Shown piece after piece: positions 32,690 to 38,539 of a stretch of DNA of 38,539 bases (the stretch's first letter is position 1; every line of letters starts with the position of its first letter). Made by a program: the position numbers and the translations under genes. The DNA is from an uncultured Verrucomicrobiota bacterium (GTDB lineage Bacteria; Verrucomicrobiota; Verrucomicrobiia; Limisphaerales; UBA1319): positions 1 to 38,539 of the forward strand of contig CAIMWS010000030.1 of NCBI GenBank assembly GCA_903845125.1, given 5' to 3'. A model generated the notes under the pieces. That model was not told the DNA's origin. It saw only the letters and a list, made by a program, of their open reading frames with translations, and did no database searches.

Positions 32690-35149
32690 ATGACCGCAAA
32701 TAATCATGTGATTCGGACCCTGGCCGCGGCCGGCCTGGCCGTTTTTTTAACGCTGAACAGCGCTGGCGCTGAAGCTCCGGCTGGCCAGGTCAGATTAGTG
32801 ATCAACACCAGCCAACCCGGCGCCGCCATCAGCCCCACCTTATACGGCATTTTCTTCGAGGACATCAATTGTTCCGCGGACGGGGGGATTTATCCGGAAC
32901 TGGTGCGCAATCGGTCCTTTGAGGATGCCGATCAACCAGAGCATTGGAAATTGACCGCTCCCGGCGGCTCCCGCGGAGAAATCTCCATCAGCCATGACCA
33001 ACCGCGCCACGAACACAATCGCAAATCGCTCGAATTCAGGATCCTGGACACGGCTGGGGGCGCGGTGGGGGTGGCGAATGACGGTTTTTGGGGCATGGCC
33101 TTCAAAGCCGACGCGGCCTATGAGTTTACCCTGATTGCGCGCAGCGGGAATGGTTTCGCCGGGCCGCTGGATGTCAGCCTGGCCGGATCGGATGGGCGGA
33201 CTTACGCCAAAGGGCAAATTGACGGTTTAACTGCCGATTGGCGGACCTATAAATTGACGCTCAAAGCGACCGCCGATGATCCCCAGGGGCGTTTGGTTAT
33301 TTCCTCCCGCCAGAAGGGAACCGTGTGGATGGACTGGGTCTCCTTATTCCCTCAAACGACTTGGAAAGGCCGGGCCAACGGCTTGCGGCCGGATCTGGCC
33401 AATATGCTGGCCGGACTCAAGCCCTCGTTCATGCGTTTTCCGGGAGGCTGCTGGGTGGAAGGCGACACCATGCCCCTGGCCTATCGCTGGAAACAAACCG
33501 TGGGGGATTTATCCACGCGGCGCACGCAATACAACATCTGGAGATATAACGCCACCCATGGGCTCGGTTTCCACGAGTATCTCCAATTAAGCGAAGACCT
33601 GGGTGCGGAACCGCTGTTTGTGATCAACTGCGGCATGTCCCACCGGGAAAACATACCCATGAACCAAATGGGGCCTTTTGTGCAGGATGCCCTGGATGCC
33701 ATCGAATATGCCAACGGCCCCGCTTCCAGCCAGTGGGGGGCGGTGCGGGCCAAAAACGGCCATCCGGAGCCGTTCCATTTGAAATATATGGAAATCGGCA
33801 ATGAAAATGGCGGACCCGCCTATATCGAGCGCTATGCCTTGTTCCATGACGCGATCAAAGCCCGCTACCCCGGCGTGCAATTGGTGGCCAATGATTGGGG
33901 TGGGGTGCCCACCAACCGGCCGATCGAAATCATTGATGAACATTATTACAACAACCCGGAGTTTTTCATCAACCAAGCCCATCGCTATGACACGTATGAC
34001 CGCCACGGACCCAAGATATATGTGGGCGAATACGCCGTCACCTCCGGCTGCGGCCAGGGCAACCTCCGCGCCGCCATTGGCGAGGCCGCCTTCATGACCG
34101 GCATGGAGCGTAATTCGGACGTGGTCGTCCTGGCTTCTTACGCGCCGCTGTTTGCCAACGTGAATTACAAGAAATGGAATCCCGACCTGATCAATTTTGA
34201 CAGCGCGCACGCCTACGGCATTCCCTCCTACCATGTCCAAAAGATGTTCAGCGAGAACCGGGGCGATTTTGTGCTGCCCGCCGAGCTGACCTTTGAAACC
34301 CTTCCCCCCCCGCCTCCCTTGTTGAATGGCGTGGGGGTGGGCACCTGGGAAACCCAGGCCGAATACAAGGATTTGCGCCTGACCACCGATGACACCGTGC
34401 TTTTTGAAACCTCCAAAGAGTCTCAATTGGCCGATTGGACGCCCCAGGGCGCGGGTGGGAATTGGTCCCTCTCCGAGGGGGTGATCAAGCAATCGCAGGC
34501 GGGGGCCGATTTCCGCCTGGTGAAGGGCAACCCGCAATGGAAGGATTACACCTTCTCCCTGAAGGCCCGCAAGTTGAGCGGCGCCGAGGGGTTCCTGATC
34601 CTTTTCCAGGTCCAGGATGACAACCATTGGATCTGGTGGAACCTGGGTGGATGGGGCAACAGCCGCCACGCCCTGGAGCGTTGTGACGCGGGCGGCAAAC
34701 GCCAAATCGGCAATCCGAAAACTGGCCGCATCGAAACCAATCGCTGGTATGATATCCGTATCGAGTGCCGCGGCCGGAACCTCCGGTGTTTCCTGGACGG
34801 CAATTTGATCGACGAAACCACCTTCACCCTGCCGAAGATTACCCAGCCCAAGCCGCTCTATGCGGTGGCCAGCCGGGTCAAAACCTCGGGCGACGTGGTG
34901 GTGAAATTGGTGAATGTGTCCACCACCCACCTGGAAACCTCCATCGATTTGCCGGGCATATCCGCCCTGGAACCTTCCGCCACCGCTTGGGTGCTGACTT
35001 CCGCCAAACCCACCGATGAAAATACGATCGCCGAACCCACCAAGGTCGCGCCGGTTTCCCATACCATCACCACCGCCAACATCCCCTTCAAAGTCGGTTT
35101 GCCGGGCAATTCGGTGACCGTCTTGCGGCTCAAGCCCAGCTCTCACTGA
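32690..35149 (+). CDS. Secreted GH51 alpha-L-arabinofuranosidase with inserted lectin-like domain
   Basis: An 819-residue glycoside hydrolase with a signal peptide (about 1-27). It opens with the GH51 strand PTLYGIFFEDINCSADGG. A CBM-like beta domain lies at about 80-220. The TIM barrel follows with the acid/base Glu372 in EIGNENGG, His418 in DEHYY and nucleophile Glu447 in YVGEYAV. At about 548-718 a concanavalin-like module (DWTPQGAGGNWSLSEGVIKQ, WKDYTFSLKARK, DDNHWIWWNLGGW) interrupts the C-terminal beta domain, which resumes at LYAVASRVKTSGDVVVKLVN. It removes arabinofuranosyl groups from plant hemicellulose or pectin outside the cytoplasm. A TTTTTTT run follows the stop but without a clear stem. 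Confidence 0.93.
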   Translation: MTANNHVIRTLAAAGLAVFLTLNSAGAEAPAGQVRLVINTSQPGAAISPTLYGIFFEDINCSADGGIYPELVRNRSFEDADQPEHWKLTAPGGSRGEISISHDQPRHEHNRKSLEFRILDTAGGAVGVANDGFWGMAFKADAAYEFTLIARSGNGFAGPLDVSLAGSDGRTYAKGQIDGLTADWRTYKLTLKATADDPQGRLVISSRQKGTVWMDWVSLFPQTTWKGRANGLRPDLANMLAGLKPSFMRFPGGCWVEGDTMPLAYRWKQTVGDLSTRRTQYNIWRYNATHGLGFHEYLQLSEDLGAEPLFVINCGMSHRENIPMNQMGPFVQDALDAIEYANGPASSQWGAVRAKNGHPEPFHLKYMEIGNENGGPAYIERYALFHDAIKARYPGVQLVANDWGGVPTNRPIEIIDEHYYNNPEFFINQAHRYDTYDRHGPKIYVGEYAVTSGCGQGNLRAAIGEAAFMTGMERNSDVVVLASYAPLFANVNYKKWNPDLINFDSAHAYGIPSYHVQKMFSENRGDFVLPAELTFETLPPPPPLLNGVGVGTWETQAEYKDLRLTTDDTVLFETSKESQLADWTPQGAGGNWSLSEGVIKQSQAGADFRLVKGNPQWKDYTFSLKARKLSGAEGFLILFQVQDDNHWIWWNLGGWGNSRHALERCDAGGKRQIGNPKTGRIETNRWYDIRIECRGRNLRCFLDGNLIDETTFTLPKITQPKPLYAVASRVKTSGDVVVKLVNVSTTHLETSIDLPGISALEPSATAWVLTSAKPTDENTIAEPTKVAPVSHTITTANIPFKVGLPGNSVTVLRLKPSSH

Positions 35150-35300
35150 CGGAGTTTTTTTAGGGGCGCCCACCGGGCGCGATGGACGCCCCACAGATAT
35201 AACCCGCTGCTGGTTGGGGGCCCGCCGGTCTTGATTTTGAACCGCCCGGCCTGGCGGTGGATGAAGTGCGCCCCGGAAATAAAGGATTTGCCTGCCCCCG

Positions 35301-36365
35301 ATGGCGGATTTAAAGTCGAGCCACGTGTTAAGCTTGAATCGGAATAATCCTGTGAACATGCCGCTGCGCATTTCCTACGTCATCATGGCCCTGGTGCTGG
35401 TAATGGCGGGGTGGCTGCAGATGGCCACGCTGTTGCTGACCTCCCTGTTTGGGTTCTTCGCGCTGAACCTCTTTAATTTCCACCAGCGTAAATGCATCGC
35501 CATGTCGCTGTATGTCCTGGTGATCGCCCTGATTGGGCTGGGCCTGTTTTATTTTTCCCGCCAGGCCTACGTGGTGCTGCCCAAAATCATTGATACCACC
35601 ATTCCGGCCGTCGTGGAGTATGCGGAAAAACAAAACGTCGAACTGCCCTTCACCGATTACGCGAGCCTCAAGTCCCTGGCCTTGACCGAGGCCAAGGACA
35701 AGATTGCCAACGTCGGGCGCTACACGCGCCAGGTGGGTGTCCAATTGGCGCTGGTCATCATTGCCCTGGTGGTGGCCGCCAGCATTTTCACCGGCACTGG
35801 CTTCCTGATTGAAGGGGATCCTCATGGCAAAGCGGGCAACCTCTATGTCCAGGTTACCCGGGAGTTGAGCCGGCGCTTTCAACTGTTTTACCAGAGTTTC
35901 GCCGTGGTGATGGGGGCGCAGATCGTCATCTCTTTGATCAACACGGCGGCCACCTCCGTGTTCCTGAATGTGGCAGGTTTCCCGTGGGTGACGGTGATCC
36001 TGGTTCTGACCTTCCTCTTTGGCCTGCTCCCCATCATCGGCAATCTATGCAGCAACACCTTGATCGTCGGCGTAGGCTTTACCATCTCCCCCAAAACCGC
36101 CCTGGTGGCGTTGATCTTTTTGATCGTGATCCACAAAATGGAATACTTCCTGAACAGCACCATCATCGGCCAGCGCATCAAGAACCCCATGTGGCTGACG
36201 TTGATCGGCCTGGTGGTGGGCGAACGACTGATGGGCATCCCCGGCATGATCCTGGCCCCCGTGGTGCTTCATTACATCAAGGTCGAATGCGCCAATTTCG
36301 CGGGCCAGTCGGAGCCGGCCTCCAAACCATCCGCCGATGCGGATGCGGCTGCCCGGCCAGCCTGA
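35301..36365 (+). CDS. AI-2E family transporter (membrane permease)
   Basis: A 354-residue polytopic inner-membrane protein of the family that includes TqsA and YdiK. About seven to eight TM helices are visible, including ALVLVMAGWLQMATLLLTSLFGF, LYVLVIALIGLGLFYFS, VQLALVIIALVVAASIFT, the QIVISLINTAATSVFLNVAGFPWVTVILVLTFLFGLLPIIGN tract and the last helix before IKVECANF. The central soluble section (VLPKIIDTTIPAVVEYAEKQ) is typical. Start may be ATG 35301, GTG 35352 or ATG 35358; the later ones fit the family better. It is 151 nt after the arabinofuranosidase gene. Export of a small molecule is presumed. Confidence 0.87.
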   Translation: MADLKSSHVLSLNRNNPVNMPLRISYVIMALVLVMAGWLQMATLLLTSLFGFFALNLFNFHQRKCIAMSLYVLVIALIGLGLFYFSRQAYVVLPKIIDTTIPAVVEYAEKQNVELPFTDYASLKSLALTEAKDKIANVGRYTRQVGVQLALVIIALVVAASIFTGTGFLIEGDPHGKAGNLYVQVTRELSRRFQLFYQSFAVVMGAQIVISLINTAATSVFLNVAGFPWVTVILVLTFLFGLLPIIGNLCSNTLIVGVGFTISPKTALVALIFLIVIHKMEYFLNSTIIGQRIKNPMWLTLIGLVVGERLMGIPGMILAPVVLHYIKVECANFAGQSEPASKPSADADAAARPA

Positions 36366-36819
36366 ATCCGGAACGGGCATAAGCCTCCTTGCCCGGCGCC
36401 CGCAGGGGATTGCCCCATTCCGCCTGATCCATGACAAACCATCCGGCAATGGGCCCCTGCGCATCCCCCATTTCGGATCCGGAACGGGGCATTCTTTGGA
36501 ACCTGCTGCCCGCTAAAGGGAACGCCTGCAACCCCTGCGGTTCCTCCGCACCCTGGCCCTCTCCTCCCGAGGATCGGGAATACGCCCTGCATGTGAAAGT
36601 CCATCCCGGAGGCAAAGCGCAAAACTGCCCCCATGGCCGCCCCCCTTACTTTGCCCGATCCAAAGGAGCATCCGCCAGCGGGTGGCAGCGGAGTGATTAC
36701 GGGAGTTTTGGGGATTTTTGGGGAAAAGTTGTATTTTCGGGAGGATTCGAACATCCTGCCTTCCTCCGGCCGGGAGCACAAACCAATGAGGTCGCCTTGC
36801 CGCCCAATGGCCGAGGACA
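36366..36819. other. Gene-free junction region before the accessory genes
   Basis: No frame here looks coding. The region contains a 15/16-bp direct repeat, ATCCGGAACGGGCAT (36366-36380) and ATCCGGAACGGGGCAT (36477-36492), and an inverted repeat GCAGGGG (36402-36408) with CCCCTGC (36454-36460). A tRNA T-arm-like segment on the minus strand lies at 36739-36756. It separates the GC-rich conserved genes from lower-GC small genes. Confidence 0.5.
36739..36756 (-). other. tRNA T-arm-like relic
   Basis: On the minus strand GGATG-TTCGAAT-CCTCC reads as a T stem-loop (four of five stem pairs) with the invariant TTCGAAT loop. A weak anticodon-arm-like and D-arm-like region precedes it, but no matching acceptor stem and no CCA are found. 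It is best read as a decayed tRNA end or a former attachment site, not a working tRNA. Confidence 0.35.
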
Positions 36820-36960
36820 TTGAACGCTGGGCGGTTCGCCACCCTCTTCGTTCCATCGAACGACTACGGGGAGCCCGTCACCACCACCAAGGGCTTCAAG
36901 ACGGAGAGGGAAACCTTGGAACACGAATTCGAATCCCTGAACCGAATGCTGGCCCCATGA
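36820..36960 (+). CDS. Possible small protein overlapping the beta-flower gene
   Basis: A frame open from 36790 and ending at the TGA at 36958-36960 gives coding-like sequence: TLFVPSNDYGEPVTTTKGF and then KTERETLEHEFESLNRMLAP. Its stop overlaps the ATG of the next gene as ATGA, the usual sign of coupled genes. Only a TTG (36820) is available as a start, giving 46 aa. It could be a real small protein or the 3' remnant of a longer gene cut at the island junction. No family is recognised. Confidence 0.35.
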   Translation: MNAGRFATLFVPSNDYGEPVTTTKGFKTERETLEHEFESLNRMLAP

Positions 36961-37154
36961 AGACGAACATCTTTGACCGGAACAACCGGCTGATCGGCTA
37001 CACCCTTGAGACAATCCACCAGATTCAGGTCTTCGACCGGACCGGACGGATGCTGGGTTTCTACCTCAAGTCCAACAACACCTCCCACACCACCCACGGC
37101 TTCTTTGGGAGGGGAAACCAAGTGGTGCGCTTGCTCGCTTGTCACCAGCTATGA
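36957..37154 (+). CDS. Small beta-flower-like repeat protein
   Basis: A 65-residue protein with three short repeats: NIFDRNNRLIGYTL, QVFDRTGRMLGFYL and GFFGRGNQVVRLL. The recurring 'F-D-R-x-x-R-x-x-G' beta-hairpin unit resembles the 4-fold beta flower domain, which folds as a small propeller of such hairpins. A longer frame exists from 36633, but only this C-terminal part looks coding, so the ATG at 36957 is chosen. It overlaps the preceding small frame by 4 nt and is convergent with the gene at 37163. Function unknown. Confidence 0.6.
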   Translation: MKTNIFDRNNRLIGYTLETIHQIQVFDRTGRMLGFYLKSNNTSHTTHGFFGRGNQVVRLLACHQL

Positions 37155-37162
37155 TGTACCCG

Positions 37163-37657
37163 CTATTTGCGGTGGAGTCCGTCGAAGGAAACAGGGTCGG
37201 TCTTCTCGCCTTTGATAAAGTAGTCAATTGTATCGTCGTAGGATTTTTCCCCCCTGTGGAACGTGATCAGGACATCCAAGGCGTCGTTCAGAACTCGATC
37301 CTCCAGACCGTTCACGCCTTTGGAGGTTACTTTTACAGTTGCGAGCATGGTGAGCTTCTTGCCTCCCTCCTCTTCGCTTTTCTTCGGCAGAATCTCTCCA
37401 GAATGTATGAGAATCGCTGGGCCGATTTGGATTATCGTAATCACTCTGGAGCCATTGATGTTCACCCCGACGTGGTCATAGCCACGAGGCAGGCCTTGGG
37501 ACTTGACCCAATCGCCATCAAGACCGCTCTCGTGGTTGACTATTCCAATTACCAGAAATATCGCAACGATAACCCCTAGCACGACCTTCCACTTGGGCGT
37601 CGCTTTCTTCGCCGCAGGAGCCTTGTCGGCCTGGGGAGTCTTCTCGCCTTTGTTCAT
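37163..37657 (-). CDS. Single-TM protein of unknown function
   Basis: A 164-residue protein with a Lys/Ala/Pro-rich head (1-23), one TM helix (about 24-41, VVLGVIVAIFLVIGIV) and a soluble alpha/beta domain outside (YDHVGVNINGSRVITIIQIG, LATVKVTSKGVNGLEDRVLNDALDVLITF). The frame extends upstream to 37705, but GAGGG lies 8 nt before the ATG at 37657, so that start is used. It is 44 nt downstream of the TM2-domain gene. Its pairing with that gene suggests an accessory membrane module. No family recognised. Confidence 0.72.
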   Translation of the reverse strand: MNKGEKTPQADKAPAAKKATPKWKVVLGVIVAIFLVIGIVNHESGLDGDWVKSQGLPRGYDHVGVNINGSRVITIIQIGPAILIHSGEILPKKSEEEGGKKLTMLATVKVTSKGVNGLEDRVLNDALDVLITFHRGEKSYDDTIDYFIKGEKTDPVSFDGLHRK

Positions 37658-37701
37658 CTTGATTCCCTCGGTTAGGCAGTAGTTGTGCGAGTAGGGCTGC
37701 A

Positions 37702-38319
37702 TCACTGCCTGCGAAGCATTGTGCCGTCCATATTGATGTTACCTTGTTCTGTAAAGTAACCATTTCCAACAGATTCGCCACTCAAGAACATCTTAAGCCT
37801 GTCTCCATTCACACTCCAGTCTCCAACTTTTGGTCCATCGGAGAATTGAGGAGATTCTAGTAAGAACTTACCATTGCTATTCAGTCGCAAGGTCACACCG
37901 AATCCAAACTTGTCCTGACCAGCATAGAGCCCTTCGGGTCTGAAGTCCTTTTTGGGGGATGAAGTTGACCTGGAACTACTGCCACCTGAAGGTCTTGAAC
38001 CAGAATCACCACTTCTCGAGGCCAAACCAATCACCAAGACGACCACAGCTATTCCCCACGCCACTTTCGGCTTTGGGTTCCGGTAAACTATACCGCCAGC
38101 CGACGTGAACTTGCTGGTGAGGAGCATAATCAGGTCAAACAGCGCCCAAAATCCAAGTCCGCCTAGCGTTACCAACTGGATGGCACCGCTCTTGAATTTC
38201 CCGGCATAGAACCGATGGGCTCCGAGCCAGCCAGGAAAGAGGCACAGGAAAAACGGGGGCCAGAAAGATTGTTCTTGTTTGCAGTGGCTTCCGGCTTGTT
38301 CACTCGTGATGGTATCCAT
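37702..38319 (-). CDS. TM2-domain membrane protein with C-terminal soluble domain
   Basis: A 205-residue protein. The N-terminal TM2 domain (about 18-68) has two hydrophobic helices with the motif FPGWLGAHRFYAGKFKSGAIQ and GGLGFWALFDLIMLL. A third TM lies at about 87-102, then a Ser/Gly-rich linker (103-122) and a beta-rich domain (about 125-205: EGLYAGQDKFGFGVTLRLNSNGKFLLE) with the GDWSVNGDRLKMF pattern seen in small 'lipocalin-like' extracellular modules. GGGAG lies 2-3 nt before the ATG. GC content is lower than in the rest of the window. Function unknown. Confidence 0.85.
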   Translation of the reverse strand: MDTITSEQAGSHCKQEQSFWPPFFLCLFPGWLGAHRFYAGKFKSGAIQLVTLGGLGFWALFDLIMLLTSKFTSAGGIVYRNPKPKVAWGIAVVVLVIGLASRSGDSGSRPSGGSSSRSTSSPKKDFRPEGLYAGQDKFGFGVTLRLNSNGKFLLESPQFSDGPKVGDWSVNGDRLKMFLSGESVGNGYFTEQGNINMDGTMLRRQ

Positions 38320-38369
38320 AACTCCCTTTCATTATTAGTGGTTCATCCCAATCTGCGAGAGATTACTCT

Positions 38370-38539
38370 CTACCTTGTTGAAAATGTCCGGCTCAGTATC
38401 ACGCCAAAAGTGAGACCTAGCGACGACACGAGAAACAGAAGTGCTCCAGATCCGCTAACGTTCTTTGTCTCGCCGAACATTGAAACAAACTTTGAGGCGA
38501 TATATATCACGGTGAATAGCACTGCGGTCAGTGACATCA
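38370..38539 (-). CDS. Two-TM membrane protein, possibly partial at the window edge
   Basis: A frame ending in TAG at 38370-38372 encodes two hydrophobic helices, SLTAVLFTVIYIASKFVSMF and GALLFLVSSLGLTFGVIL, joined by a short polar loop. An ATG occurs at 38537, giving 55 aa, but the frame is open to the edge and the true start may lie beyond it. It is upstream of and on the same strand as the TM2-domain gene. A small GAGAG/CTCTC hairpin follows the stop. Confidence 0.6.
   Translation of the reverse strand, partial: MSLTAVLFTVIYIASKFVSMFGETKNVSGSGALLFLVSSLGLTFGVILSRTFSTR

Noticed and set aside
36730-36815. A functional tRNA gene on the minus strand
   Set aside because: The T-arm is present but the acceptor stem does not pair, position 33 would be C and the anticodon stem has a mismatch.
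36272-36856. A 194-codon minus-strand frame and plus-strand frames at 36431-36823 and 36633-36956
   Set aside because: They overlap each other and the T-arm-like relic, have Pro/Gly/Arg-biased composition and no domain; only the last 65 codons of the third frame look coding.
1-38539. CRISPR array, prophage structural genes, insertion sequence, rRNA
   Set aside because: No regularly spaced repeats, transposase, capsid or rRNA sequence was seen on either strand.

Overview
The window looks like chromosomal DNA of a Gram-negative bacterium of the Verrucomicrobiota, probably near the Pedosphaerales/Limisphaerales. This is inferred from protein style: exported sugar-isomerase-like TIM barrels, a gingipain-type (C25) peptidase with an 'ASEDLAAWKTLA...YYRAVKI' C-terminus typical of that phylum, tripartite efflux genes, and many SPFH proteins. 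No rRNA or phylogenetic marker is present to prove it. Base composition is GC-rich up to about 36.5 kb and visibly poorer in GC after about 37.2 kb.

Region A (199-14363, minus strand) is one closely packed run of ten genes. In transcription order: ABC-2 type permease, seven-TM SPFH protein, HflC-like SPFH protein, HflK-like SPFH protein, His-rich P1B metal ATPase, ABC ATPase, a second ABC-2 type permease with a large soluble insert, a membrane-anchored TPR-like protein, a LysM coiled-coil exported protein, and a hybrid histidine kinase. Gaps are 2-64 nt and two junctions overlap by 4 nt. I infer one membrane assembly in which a single ABC ATPase serves two permeases, three SPFH proteins provide a scaffold, and a metal pump is embedded. 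This is the best candidate for an undescribed system here.

Region B (14594-21943) holds an FmdB-type zinc ribbon, two convergent exported sugar isomerase/epimerase-like proteins sharing a strong terminator, a C25 peptidase, an exported PHP phosphoesterase with a good sigma70-like promoter, and an orphan FlgM-like small protein.

Region C (22061-28066, minus) is a complete MacAB-TolC-type efflux operon: outer membrane factor, an oversized adaptor, the ABC ATPase and the FtsX-type permease. It faces away from a membrane-bound nucleotide-sugar 4,6-dehydratase (28349-30256).

Region D (30268-36365) has hisB followed by an ECF sigma factor, its membrane anti-sigma factor and an exported protein, possibly one transcript. 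A divergent GH51 arabinofuranosidase with an inserted lectin-like domain and an AI-2E family transporter follow.

Region E (36366-38539) is a gene-poor junction with a tRNA T-arm-like scar, then small genes of different character: a beta-flower-like protein, a one-TM protein, a TM2-domain protein and a partial two-TM protein. It looks like the start of an accessory island.
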